DNA of 64,000 nt from Sandaracinus amylolyticus (GCF_000737325.1 NZ_CP011125.1:2170001-2234000), one strand, 5' to 3'; positions 1 through 7,115 are shown, counted from the stretch's first letter. The notes: a model not told the origin generated them from the letters alone. Numbers and translations: made by a program.

Positions 1-1
1 T

Positions 2-496
2 CATCCCGGCGAGACCGACGCGGACTTCGCGGAGCTCTGCGACTTCGTCACGTGGGCCGAGTTCGATCGCGTCGGTGTGTTCCGCTACTCGCCCGAGGAG
101 GACACGCGCAGCCACGCGATGGAGGACGACGTGCCCGCGAAGGTGAGCAACGCGCGCGCGCGCAAGCTCGTCGCGCTGCAGCGCCCGATCTCGCGCCGCA
201 AGACGAAGGCGATGATCGGCCAGGAGGTCGAGGTCCTCGTCGAGGGCGGCAGCGAGGAGAGCGAGTTCCTCCTGCGCGGCCGGTGGTGGGGCCAGGCGCC
301 CGAGATCGACGGCGAGGTGCACCTCGCGAACGGCACCGCGAAGGTCGGCGAGCTGCGCAAGGCGCTGATCACGGCCGCGGCGGATCACGATCTCGTCGCG
401 GATCTCGCGGACGAGCACGGCGAGCTCCCCGAGCCCCCGGACGGCCCGCGCCGCGCGCCGCGGAAGCCGCGGATCTCGCTGCGCACGATCGCTTGA
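2..496 (+). CDS. rimO: Ribosomal protein S12 methylthiotransferase RimO, C-terminal part (cut by window start)
   Basis: The frame is open from base 2 and encodes the C-terminal part of a radical-SAM methylthiotransferase; the start and the two Fe-S cluster regions lie upstream of the window. What remains begins with the conserved PGETDADF segment, followed by FDRVGVFRYSPEEDT and KLVALQRPISRRK, which match RimO rather than its tRNA-acting relative MiaB. A TRAM-like beta domain (IGQEVEVLVEG onward) follows and binds the substrate. RimO adds a methylthio group to a conserved Asp of ribosomal protein S12. The last 30 residues are a Pro/Arg-rich tail. Family assignment is strong; the gene is incomplete only because of the window edge. 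Confidence 0.9.
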   Translation, partial: HPGETDADFAELCDFVTWAEFDRVGVFRYSPEEDTRSHAMEDDVPAKVSNARARKLVALQRPISRRKTKAMIGQEVEVLVEGGSEESEFLLRGRWWGQAPEIDGEVHLANGTAKVGELRKALITAAADHDLVADLADEHGELPEPPDGPRRAPRKPRISLRTIA

Positions 497-527
497 TTCC
501 ACAAAGGAATCTGCGGGAATTTCGTCT

Positions 528-556
528 TTGACGACCCGGGAGGCGGGCTCCATACT
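528..556 (+). promoter_or_regulatory. Sigma70-type promoter for the ferredoxin gene
   Basis: TTGACG (528-533), a 17-bp spacer and CATACT (551-556) match the housekeeping consensus in sequence and spacing. The hexamers lie after the rimO stop and 27 nt before the ferredoxin ATG. Confidence 0.6.
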
Positions 557-583
557 CGCCGCCGTCCGAGGAGCCAGCTTTCG

Positions 584-889
584 ATGGCAACCCACATCAC
601 GAGCGACTGCATCAACTGCGGGGCCTGCGAGCCCGAGTGCCCCAACCAAGCGATCAGCGAGGGCACCGACATCTACGTGATCGACCCGAACCTCTGCACC
701 GAGTGCGTGGGCTTCTACGATCACGAGGCGTGTCAGGCGGTGTGCCCGGTCGAGTGTTGTCTCCCCGACCCGAATCGCCCCGAGAGCGAGGACGTGCTGA
801 TCGAGCGCGCGGTGCACCTGCACCCCGAGGACGAGCAGCTCAAGTCGCGCGCGAGCGCGAACGACTACCCCTCGCGCTTCCGCAAGTAG
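584..889 (+). CDS. YfhL-type 2[4Fe-4S] ferredoxin
   Basis: A 101-residue electron carrier. The first cluster motif is C9-x2-C12-x2-C15-x3-C19-P. The second set is C38-x2-C41-x8-C50-x3-C54-P, the spaced arrangement of the YfhL/Allochromatium-type ferredoxins, in which an 8-residue insertion sits between the second and third cysteines. Adjacent extra cysteines C58 and C59 follow. The C-terminus is charged, as in this family. The ATG was chosen because the Cys motifs begin 8 residues later, as is usual. It stands alone under a good promoter. The partner redox enzyme cannot be read from context; a link to the upstream radical-SAM enzyme RimO is possible but only an inference. Confidence 0.93.
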   Translation: MATHITSDCINCGACEPECPNQAISEGTDIYVIDPNLCTECVGFYDHEACQAVCPVECCLPDPNRPESEDVLIERAVHLHPEDEQLKSRASANDYPSRFRK

Positions 890-900
890 TCGGAGCGAGC

Positions 901-1692
901 GTGGGGCTGCGCCCGCAGGATCCACGCGGTTCCTCCCGTCGCCGGCGTTCGCCTGTTCGTGCGAGCGCCGGCGCGCTCGTCTTCGCGATCGTGATCGCGG
1001 CGGGATGCGCGGCGCCGCAGCCGATGATGCTCGGCGGTCGCACCACACCGCGTGATCGTGTCGACCTCGGCGTCGGTGGCGCGGCGCGGATCCCGCTCGG
1101 CGATCTGCAGCCGCCCGAGACGCCCGACGGCGACGAGCAGGTGCTGCACTACGCGGAGAGCGGCGGCATCGCGCCGATCGCGTGGGGCCGCTGGGGGCTC
1201 GCGGACGACTGGGATCTCGGGCTGTTCGTGTCGGGCTCGGTGGTGCGCCTCGAGACGCTCGGCGAGCTGCGCCTCTCGCCGTTCCTGCGCTTGATCGGCG
1301 GCGTGATGCCGTACGGCGGTTATGCGCGCGCCGACGTGCCCGAGCCGGCGACGATGTCGACGCGCACGAGCGAAGGATGGCGCGTCGGTGCGCTCGCGCC
1401 GATCGCGATCGGGATCGAAGCGGGCGGTGTGTTCGAGGGATGGCTCGGCGCGCGCGTCGGGTTCGAGCACGCCGATGGATCGTTCGGGCCTGCGGAGATG
1501 CGCACGTCGGGCGCGCTCACCGCGTTCCGCGGCGGGCTCGTGCTCGGCCTCGGCCTCGGGCTGCGGCGCGTGCACGTGCTGATCGAGCTCGCCGCGGACT
1601 ACGAGTATTGGCGCGGCGGCATCGGTGAGGACGACATCGAGCGACACGGCGTCGCCCTCACGCCCGGCTTCGCGCTGCGGCTGAGGCTCTGA
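901..1692 (+). CDS. Predicted lipoprotein, possible outer-membrane beta-barrel
   Basis: I do not recognise a named family. The GTG start gives a basic N-terminus, a hydrophobic segment (residues 21-35) and a lipobox ending AAGC, so the protein is probably lipidated and sent to the envelope. The rest (about 225 residues) alternates short amphipathic strands rich in Gly, Tyr and Trp and ends in a strand with terminal Leu (FALRLRL), a pattern typical of small outer-membrane barrels. It starts 11 nt after the ferredoxin stop and could be co-transcribed, but no functional link is evident. An upstream in-frame start inside the ferredoxin gene was rejected because it would place the signal peptide internally. 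Confidence 0.65.
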   Translation: MGLRPQDPRGSSRRRRSPVRASAGALVFAIVIAAGCAAPQPMMLGGRTTPRDRVDLGVGGAARIPLGDLQPPETPDGDEQVLHYAESGGIAPIAWGRWGLADDWDLGLFVSGSVVRLETLGELRLSPFLRLIGGVMPYGGYARADVPEPATMSTRTSEGWRVGALAPIAIGIEAGGVFEGWLGARVGFEHADGSFGPAEMRTSGALTAFRGGLVLGLGLGLRRVHVLIELAADYEYWRGGIGEDDIERHGVALTPGFALRLRL

Positions 1693-1755
1693 ACGAGCCG
1701 CCGCCCAGGACCACGTTCGCGTGGGCGTGAACGTGGTCGCGGTCGTGCACGATCG

Positions 1756-2088
1756 TCACGCCGCGAGCGCGGGCTCGATCATCCGTCGCACGATCGTCTC
1801 GGGCGTCAGCCCGGTCTGACGCGCGATCTCGCGACCGCCCGCGAAGAGCATGATCGTCGGCGTGCCGCGGATGCCGAGGCGCACCGTCGTCACCGGCGCC
1901 TGCTCGATGTCGAGCAGCACCACGCGCACGCGCCCCGCGAGCTGCGCCGCGATGCGCTCGAGGATCACGTGCTGCGCGCGGCACGGCCCACACCAGCGCG
2001 AGGTTGCTTCCACGAGCACGGGCAGCTCGCTCCCGAGCACGTCGACGTCGAAACCGAGATCGTCCACCGAGATCAGATGCTTGGTCAT
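1756..2088 (-). CDS. Thioredoxin
   Basis: A 110-residue thioredoxin-fold protein with the classical active site W32-C-G-P-C36 and the cis-proline segment GTPTIMLF that faces it. It should act as a cytoplasmic dithiol reductant. The segment before the active site reads VEATSRW rather than the usual VDFWAEW, so it is probably a specialised paralogue. It is transcribed divergently from a sigma factor, with a perfect palindrome between the two start codons, which suggests joint control, perhaps by redox or another stress (inference). Confidence 0.93.
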   Translation of the reverse strand: MTKHLISVDDLGFDVDVLGSELPVLVEATSRWCGPCRAQHVILERIAAQLAGRVRVVLLDIEQAPVTTVRLGIRGTPTIMLFAGGREIARQTGLTPETIVRRMIEPALAA

Positions 2089-2116
2089 GCCGCGGACAGG
2101 TCGCGGGCGGCGCGCT

Positions 2117-2132
2117 TCTTACGCCTGTAAGA
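2117..2132. promoter_or_regulatory. Palindrome between divergent thioredoxin and sigma-factor genes
   Basis: TCTTAC-GCCT-GTAAGA is a perfect inverted repeat with 6-bp arms. On each strand its outer half also reads as a -10-like hexamer (TAAGAT on plus, TAAGAA on minus), so one bound dimer could cover both divergent promoters. No regulator is identified. Confidence 0.45.
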
Positions 2133-2161
2133 TCGTCGCTCGACGACACCTTCTCGCTCGC

Positions 2162-2647
2162 ATGGACCCGGTGATCGACAGCCTCGTGCGCACCCATCGA
2201 CGCACGCTCGTCGCGATCGCGCGGCGCGAAGGGCTCGGCCCCGAGGAGGCGCTCGAGTGCGTGCAGGACGCGCTCTGCACGTTCTTGTCGCTGCCGCATC
2301 CGCCGCACGATCACGCGCTCGCCGCGATCTGCGTGATGGTGCGCAACGCCGCGCGGAACGTGCGTCGCCGACACCATCGACTGCGCATCCACGACCCGAT
2401 CGCCGACGAGCTCGCCGCACCGTGCGCCGACGCGGAGTCGCTCGTCTCGCGCGCGGAGGACGTCGCGCGCCTGCGCAGCTGCGTCGCCGCGCTGCGCGGA
2501 CCGCAGCGCGAGGTCGTGCTGCTGCGCTTGCTCGAAGAGCGATCCGGCGAGGACGTCGCGGCCGAGCTCGGTCTCGCGCGCGGCCACGTCGACGTGCTGG
2601 TGCACCGCGCGAAGCGCTCGCTCCGCGCCTGCATGAACGACCGCTGA
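2162..2647 (+). CDS. ECF-like RNA polymerase sigma factor
   Basis: A 161-residue protein with sigma70 region 2-like sequence in the first half (VIDSLVRTHRRTLVAIARR, then ALECVQDAL) and region 4 at the end (PQREVVLLRLLEERSGEDVA, then a helix-turn-helix of the ELGLARGHVDVLVHRAKRSL type). No sigma 1.1 or region 3 is present, so it is ECF-like. No anti-sigma gene is adjacent. The ATG at 2162 was preferred because an upstream in-frame start lies within the divergent thioredoxin gene. A palindrome 30 nt upstream may control it. Target genes are unknown; the adjacent desaturase and thioredoxin are candidates only by position. Confidence 0.82.
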   Translation: MDPVIDSLVRTHRRTLVAIARREGLGPEEALECVQDALCTFLSLPHPPHDHALAAICVMVRNAARNVRRRHHRLRIHDPIADELAAPCADAESLVSRAEDVARLRSCVAALRGPQREVVLLRLLEERSGEDVAAELGLARGHVDVLVHRAKRSLRACMNDR

Positions 2648-2671
2648 GCCCGCGCGGCCGCGATCACGATG

Positions 2672-2706
2672 ACAGCGCGCGCTGTGATCTTGACAGTTAG
2701 AACTGT
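2672..2706 (+). promoter_or_regulatory. Two ACAG-N6-CTGT palindromes over the desaturase promoter
   Basis: Two inverted repeats sharing outer half-sites lie 21 bp apart centre to centre: ACAGCGCGCGCTGT (2672-2685) and ACAGTTAGAACTGT (2693-2706). A consensus -35 TTGACA (2690-2695) overlaps the second; 17 bp further on is a weak -10, CATGAC (2713-2718). The layout is that of a repressor covering the promoter of the desaturase. Confidence 0.5.
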
Positions 2707-2759
2707 AACCGTCATGACTGGTGCAGTTGGTGGGCGACACGCCCGCAGGAGGACTGGTC

Positions 2760-3923
2760 ATGGAGCTCGCACACTTCGAGACGGACCCGCGTTCACTTCC
2801 CGATGCCGAGCGCCTGCGTCGCTTCGGCGACGAGCTCGACGCGATCAAAGCCCGCGTCGAAGCGGAGATCGGCGCGGAGGACCTCGCGTACGTGCGCCGC
2901 ATGCATCGCTTCTCGCGCACGATGGAGGTGCTCGGCCGCGTGCTCATCCACGTGAGCCCCGAGCCGATCACGTGGAGCGCGGGCGTGATCGCGCTGTGGA
3001 TCCACAAGCAGCTGCAGGCGACCGAGATCGGCCACACCGTGCTGCACGGCGCCTACGATCGCATCGAGGGCAACGGGAAGTTCGACAGCAAGAAGTGGTG
3101 GTGGCGCGTGCCGATCGACGAGGAGTCGTGGCGCTACGGGCACAACGTCCGGCACCACGGCGCGACCAACGTCGCGGGCAAGGACGCCGACATCCACTTC
3201 GGCCCGGTGCGCCTCACCGAGCAGACGCCGCACCGCGCGGAGCATCGCTTCCAGCTGCTCTTCGCGCTCGCGGTGCTGTTCCCGAACTTCGGGTTCCTCA
3301 TGAACCTGCACTTCACGGGGCTGAACGATCTCCACTGGGACAACGGGCTCCCCGGCGGCGAGAAGCAGCTCGACTTCATCCCCGATCGATCGCCCGAGAG
3401 CCGTCGCCTCGCGTGGAAGCGCGCGCTCCGGAAGTACGTGCCCTACTACGCGTACGAGTACGGCCTCTTTCCGCTGCTCGCCGGGCCCTTCTTCTGGAAG
3501 GTGCTGCTCGGCAACTGGCTGAGCGACACGATGCGCGACGTGTACTCGGCCGCGACGATCTTCTGCGGTCACGTCGGCGAGCGCACGAAGAGCTACGACC
3601 CCGGCACGAAGAGCAAGAGCCGCGGCGAGTGGTACGCGATGCAGATCGAGGCGAGCAACGACTTCGAGGTGCCCTGGGTCGTGTCGGTGCTGTGCGGCGG
3701 GCTCGATCGACAGATCGAGCACCACCTCTTCCCGAAGCTCGCGCCCCAGCGCCTGCGCGCGATCGCGCCCGAGGTCCGCGCGCTTTGCGAGAAATATGGC
3801 GTCGACTACCGCACCGGCTCGTGGCCGCAGGTGCTGAGGGACGCGCTCAGGTGGATCGACACGCTCTCGCGTGATCACGGTGCGATCGGCGGCGCCCGGG
3901 CCGCGCTCGCGGCGATGGCATGA
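2760..3923 (+). CDS. Membrane fatty acid desaturase
   Basis: A 387-residue di-iron desaturase with all three histidine boxes: H92-x3-H96, H128-x3-H132-H133, and Q318-I-E-H321-H322 followed by LFP. The QxxHH third box is typical of the front-end/acyl-lipid branch that introduces double bonds into membrane fatty acids. Hydrophobic stretches fit an integral inner-membrane enzyme. The ATG at 2760 has a perfect AGGAGG (2747-2752) 7 nt upstream and was chosen over an in-frame start 39 nt earlier. The upstream palindromes suggest repressor control, perhaps by a lipid-responsive regulator. Exact positional specificity cannot be read from sequence. Confidence 0.9.
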   Translation: MELAHFETDPRSLPDAERLRRFGDELDAIKARVEAEIGAEDLAYVRRMHRFSRTMEVLGRVLIHVSPEPITWSAGVIALWIHKQLQATEIGHTVLHGAYDRIEGNGKFDSKKWWWRVPIDEESWRYGHNVRHHGATNVAGKDADIHFGPVRLTEQTPHRAEHRFQLLFALAVLFPNFGFLMNLHFTGLNDLHWDNGLPGGEKQLDFIPDRSPESRRLAWKRALRKYVPYYAYEYGLFPLLAGPFFWKVLLGNWLSDTMRDVYSAATIFCGHVGERTKSYDPGTKSKSRGEWYAMQIEASNDFEVPWVVSVLCGGLDRQIEHHLFPKLAPQRLRAIAPEVRALCEKYGVDYRTGSWPQVLRDALRWIDTLSRDHGAIGGARAALAAMA

Positions 3924-3983
3924 CCGCCGTTCCTGCCGATGGCGGACTGACGGCTGCGATGTTCGCGCGGGCCGCGTCTCTGG

Positions 3984-3989
3984 TAGAAA
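3984..3989 (+). promoter_or_regulatory. -10-like element, short leader, MerR-type gene
   Basis: TAGAAA, preceded by TGG, ends 8 nt before the chosen ATG at 3998, so transcription would begin at or next to the start codon. It lies downstream of the desaturase stop. Confidence 0.4.
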
Positions 3990-3997
3990 CGGCGTCG

Positions 3998-4759
3998 ATG
4001 TCCTCTTCCGAGGCGAGCGCGGCCGAGCCCGAGTACACGATCGACGAGCTCGCGCGCGAGTCGCGTGTCCCGAGCCGCACGATCCGCTTCTACCAGAGCA
4101 AGGGCGTCCTCATGGCGCCGGTGCTGCGCGGGCGCGTCGCGTACTACGGGCCGAAGCACCTCGAGCGGCTCGAGCTGATCGCGCAGCTGCAGGATCGCGG
4201 GCTGAAGATCGACACGATCCGCGAGCTCGCGGCGCGCCTCGACAAGGGCGAGATCGACGTCGCGGACTGGCTCGGCCTCGACGCGCAGCTGCGCGCGCCG
4301 TGGGCCGAGGATCGGCCGCGCACCGTGACCGAGGCGCAGCTGATCGAGCTCGCGGGCGCGAAGCGCCCGGGGTTGGTCGCGGACCTGGTGCGCACCGGCG
4401 GCGTGGAGCGACACGGCGACGTGTTCCTCGTGCGCAGCCCGGCGCTCCTGCAGGTCGCGATGAAGCTCGAAGGCGCGGGGGTCGATCTCGAGGTCGCGAC
4501 GAAGGCCGCGGACATCTTGAGGCGACACCTCGCGAAGGCCGCGAAGGATCTGACCGACCACTTCTTGTCGCACGCGGGCCGCATCCTCGAGGGCGAGTAC
4601 GAAGGCGACCTCGGCCGCGCGGTGGAAGCGCTGCGTCCGCTCGGCCTCGACGCGGTGCGCATCGTGTTCGCGCAGGAGATGGAGAAAGCGCTCGCGGCGC
4701 TGCGCGACTCGGGCCGCGCCGCGAGGCTCCCGACGCGGAAGAAGAAGAAGATCCGCTGA
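3998..4759 (+). CDS. MerR-family transcriptional regulator
   Basis: A 253-residue regulator. The N-terminal winged helix-turn-helix is clear (YTIDELARESRVPSRTIRFY, then the AYYGPKHLERLELI wing-helix region, then LKIDTIREL). The remaining 170 residues form a helical effector/dimerisation region without metal-binding Cys patterns, and the tail is very basic (RKKKKIR). An in-frame ATG at 3920 overlaps the desaturase stop by 4 nt and would add 26 residues; 3998 was preferred because a -10-like element lies just before it and MerR proteins begin close to the HTH. Its place behind the desaturase suggests it may regulate lipid genes (inference). Confidence 0.85.
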   Translation: MSSSEASAAEPEYTIDELARESRVPSRTIRFYQSKGVLMAPVLRGRVAYYGPKHLERLELIAQLQDRGLKIDTIRELAARLDKGEIDVADWLGLDAQLRAPWAEDRPRTVTEAQLIELAGAKRPGLVADLVRTGGVERHGDVFLVRSPALLQVAMKLEGAGVDLEVATKAADILRRHLAKAAKDLTDHFLSHAGRILEGEYEGDLGRAVEALRPLGLDAVRIVFAQEMEKALAALRDSGRAARLPTRKKKKIR

Positions 4760-4769
4760 GGAGCGCCTC

Positions 4770-5185
4770 CCAGCTCGGATTGCTGAGGGGCGCAGGATCT
4801 CGCGCGATGAATGATCCGCATTCGCTCGATTTGGCGCAGCTCTGAGGAGTTGCCGCCAAGGAGAGCAGGAGGAGCAGGAAGGGATTCGCGCGACGAGCGA
4901 GCCGCGTGAGCTCGGATGGCTCGAGTTGCGCAGCTCTGAGGAGTTGCCGCTAAGGAGAGCAGGAGGAGCAGGAGGGGATTCGCGCGATGAGCGATCCGCG
5001 TGAGCTCGGATGGCTCGAGTTGCGCAGCTCTGATTATGAGGAGTTGCCGCTAAGGAGAGCAGGAGGAGCAGGAGGGGATTCGCGCGATGAGCGACGAGTC
5101 TGAGCTCGAGGTGGCGCAGCTCTGCTCTGATAATGAGGAGTTGCCGCTGAGGGAGCAGGACGGGCAGGTGGGATTCGCCGCGCGT
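4770..5185 (+). repeat. Tandem array of about 94-bp units with start-codon-bearing short frames (array A)
   Basis: This 450-bp stretch between the MerR-type and GxxExxY genes is mostly a degenerate tandem repeat. GCGCAGCTCTG begins at 4834, 4928, 5022 and 5114, and a partial unit precedes the first. Each unit holds GAGGAGTTGCCGC, then an AGGAGAGCAGGAGGAGCAGG purine run, then ATTCGCGCG followed by ATGA (ACGA in one unit). ATGs at 4807, 4987 and 5087 open short related frames (MNDPHSL, MSDPRELGW, MSDESELEV; two continue to EELPLR). Whether they are translated is unknown. No established gene is present here. Confidence 0.85.
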
Positions 5186-5212
5186 GGATTCGCCCGAGCT
5201 CGGTCGACTCGC

Positions 5213-5629
5213 TCAGCGAGACCTTCCACGAGGCGGTGCGGAACGCGCGCGCGGCGTGGCCGTGACGATGACCCGCTTCGCTTCGAGCTTCGGTTTGGCG
5301 AAGTTCAGGATCACACCGTGCTCGCGCCCGACGGCGCGCAAGTACGACCGGACGACCGCGAAGTGCGAGTCGGTCACGTCCTTCACTGCCTTGAGCTCGA
5401 CGACGATCTCTCCAGCGACGAGCAGATCGAGCCGGTGCGTCCCGACCTCGACGCCGCGGTACACCACCGGAACCGAACGTTCACGCTCGTACGACAGACC
5501 CCGCGCGCCCAGCTCGAGCGCGAGCGCGCCCGCATACACGCTCTCGAGAAACCCCGGACCCAGCGCGCGATGCACGGCGATCGCCGCTCCAATGAGGCTG
5601 CGCGTCATTTCTTCGTGCTCGAGCGGCAT
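5213..5629 (-). CDS. GxxExxY family protein (PD-(D/E)XK-like)
   Basis: A 138-residue member of the GxxExxY family. The signature is visible near the N-terminus (IGAAIAVHRALGPGFLESVY: G-F-L-E-S-V-Y). It is followed by the conserved VVYRGVEVGTHRLDLLV and EIVVELKAVK segments, whose D, E-x-K pattern is that of a PD-(D/E)XK nuclease-like fold, and by RSYLRAVG and GVILNFAKPKL. The biochemical role of the family is not established. The ATG at 5629 is preceded by GGAGG 5 nt upstream and gives the usual start; an upstream ATG lies in the repeat. The gene sits between two tandem arrays, one behind its stop and one in its leader. Confidence 0.88.
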   Translation of the reverse strand: MPLEHEEMTRSLIGAAIAVHRALGPGFLESVYAGALALELGARGLSYERERSVPVVYRGVEVGTHRLDLLVAGEIVVELKAVKDVTDSHFAVVRSYLRAVGREHGVILNFAKPKLEAKRVIVTATPRARSAPPRGRSR

Positions 5630-5700
5630 GCGCCTCCGACGAGCACGCGGCGCGCGACTGACGCGTTCCGCAAACCCCTCCACGGCGGGAGCCCAAGACG

Positions 5701-5966
5701 CATGGAGCACCACGTCGAGCGAAGTACCGTGGCCTTCCTTCTCCTCCTGCCCTCCTCAGAAATTCCGAAAGGCGGGATCCAGAAGACGCATGGAGCACGA
5801 CGTCGAGCGAAGTACCGTGGTCTTCCTTCTCCTCCTGCCCTCCTCAGAAAATTCCGAAAGGCGGGATCCAGAAGACGCATGGAGCACGACGTCGAGCGAA
5901 GTACCGTGGTCTTCTGTCTCCTCCTGCCCTCCTCAGAAATTCCGGAGGGTGGAGCTCCTGCTCTCC
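5701..5966 (-). repeat. Tandem array of 88-89-bp units upstream of the GxxExxY gene (array B)
   Basis: Three near-identical units begin (plus coordinates) at 5701, 5789 and 5878. Read on the minus strand each contains TCTGAGGAGGGCAGGAGGAG, then GTACTTCGCTCGACG, then GTGCTCCATG, so each opens a short frame (MRLLDPAFRNF). One unit has an extra base that changes the frame end. The innermost unit runs into the leader of the GxxExxY gene, so the array looks like a multiplied leader. The rest of 5630-5978 holds no recognised gene. Confidence 0.88.
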
Positions 5967-5978
5967 TGAGAGGCTCGA

Positions 5979-6449
5979 TCAGCGCTTCGTGCGGCGATCC
6001 AGGTAGTCCCGCAGGTGCGGCACGATCTCCATCGCCAGCGCTTCCTCGGGCGTCTTCCATCCCGCCCAGATCAGCTCGCGCCCGTTGGGCTCCACGTGGA
6101 ACGGCTCTTCGAGGTCCGCTTCGAAGATGTCGAGCGAGTCCGTCCGGTGCTCGAACGGGAAGCTGCCCGCCCATGCGTGCCTCAGCGCGTCGTCGGGCAG
6201 CGCGAGGCCGAGCTCCTCGTCGAGCTCGCGCCGCGCCGCGCGCCGCGCGTCCTCGCCGCTCTTCACGTACCCGCCGGGCAGCGAGTACGTCGCGCGATAG
6301 CTCGATCGGATCAGCAGGATCTTCCCGCGGAACCACAGCGCGACGAGCGCGCCGTGGGTCTCGGGCCTGCGGACGAGCCAATACGCGCGCAGCGCGAGGT
6401 GCGCGGCGCGGTAGACCATGCGGACGGGCGCGTTGACGAGCTCGCTCAC
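5979..6449 (-). CDS. NUDIX hydrolase
   Basis: A 156-residue NUDIX protein with a perfect Nudix box: G-x5-E-x7-R-E-L-x-E-E-x-G-L, seen in GGYVKSGE followed by RRELDEELGL. The box coordinates metal for cleavage of nucleoside-diphosphate-linked substrates; the actual substrate cannot be told. The N-terminus has the YRAAHLALRAYWLVRRPETHG helix common in this subgroup. The GTG at 6449 was chosen because a -10-like TATCCT (6462-6467, minus) ends 12 nt upstream; an ATG at 6419 would shorten it by 10 residues. It is divergent from an XRE-cupin regulator. Confidence 0.88.
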   Translation of the reverse strand: MSELVNAPVRMVYRAAHLALRAYWLVRRPETHGALVALWFRGKILLIRSSYRATYSLPGGYVKSGEDARRAARRELDEELGLALPDDALRHAWAGSFPFEHRTDSLDIFEADLEEPFHVEPNGRELIWAGWKTPEEALAMEIVPHLRDYLDRRTKR

Positions 6450-6529
6450 GGGATGGCCCCGAGGATAGACGCTCGATACAGATTCGTCGAAATCGCGGAC
6501 CACGTGAATGGGGCAGAACCCCGACCGCG

Positions 6530-6535
6530 TACACT
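6530..6535 (+). promoter_or_regulatory. -10 element of a leaderless promoter (XRE-cupin regulator)
   Basis: TACACT ends 7 nt before the ATG at 6543, which places the transcription start at about the A of the start codon. No clear -35 was found. Confidence 0.45.
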
Positions 6536-6542
6536 GCGCGCG

Positions 6543-7115
6543 ATGGCTCGAGGCCCGGTGGACGTCATGTCGCTCTCGGCGGTGCTCGCCGAGAACGTGC
6601 GGCAGCTGCGCGCGGCGCGCGGCCTGACCCAAGCGCAGCTCGCGAAGAGCGCGGGCGTGCCGCGCGCCACGTGGGCGAACCTCGAGTCCGGCGAAGCGAA
6701 CCCCACGCTGCACGTGATCAGCGCGGTCTCGCGCGCGCTCGGCGTCTCGCTCGAGGAGCTGCTCAGCGCGCCGCGCGCCGCGTGCGTGCTCCATCCGCGC
6801 GAGACGCTCCCCACCAAGAAGCGCGGCACCGTCACCGTGCGCAACCTGCTGCCCGATCCGCTGCCCGGCTCGAACATCGATCGCATCGAGCTGCCGCCCG
6901 GCGCGCGCATGACCGGCATCCCCCACACACCCGGCACGCGCGAGTACCTCACGGTCGAGCGCGGCGCGATCGTGCTCGCGGCCGCGGGCGAGCGCTTCAC
7001 GCTGCGCGAAGGCGACGTGCTCGCGTTCCGCGGCGACCAGCGCCACTCGTACGCGAACCCGTCCACGCACGAGACGGCGATCGGCTACTCCGTCGTGATC
7101 CTCGTCGACGCCTAG
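6543..7115 (+). CDS. XRE-type regulator with cupin sensor domain
   Basis: A 190-residue protein: an XRE helix-turn-helix (residues about 13-65; VRQLRAARGLTQAQLAK, ATWANLESGEANPTL) joined to a C-terminal cupin domain (about 95-190; GTREYLTVERGAIVL, FTLREGDVLAFRGDQRHSY). This XRE-cupin architecture is a common one-component regulator in which the cupin senses a small ligand or metal. The ATG at 6543 fits the short-leader promoter; ATG 6567 is an alternative. It is divergent from the NUDIX gene, and control of that gene or of itself is plausible. Confidence 0.88.
   Translation: MARGPVDVMSLSAVLAENVRQLRAARGLTQAQLAKSAGVPRATWANLESGEANPTLHVISAVSRALGVSLEELLSAPRAACVLHPRETLPTKKRGTVTVRNLLPDPLPGSNIDRIELPPGARMTGIPHTPGTREYLTVERGAIVLAAAGERFTLREGDVLAFRGDQRHSYANPSTHETAIGYSVVILVDA

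Noticed and set aside
2669-3874. A 401-codon plus-strand frame overlapping the desaturase
   Set aside because: It is a frame-shifted, Arg-rich shadow. The histidine boxes and AGGAGG belong to the 2760-3923 frame.
4770-5966. Arrays A and B as CRISPR
   Set aside because: The units are 88-100 bp, contiguous, without unique spacers, and no cas genes are near.
5184-5969. Plus-strand frames across the GxxExxY gene and array B
   Set aside because: They are antisense to the GxxExxY gene, rich in Arg/Ser, and repeat with the array. The minus strand carries the family motifs and ribosome-binding site.
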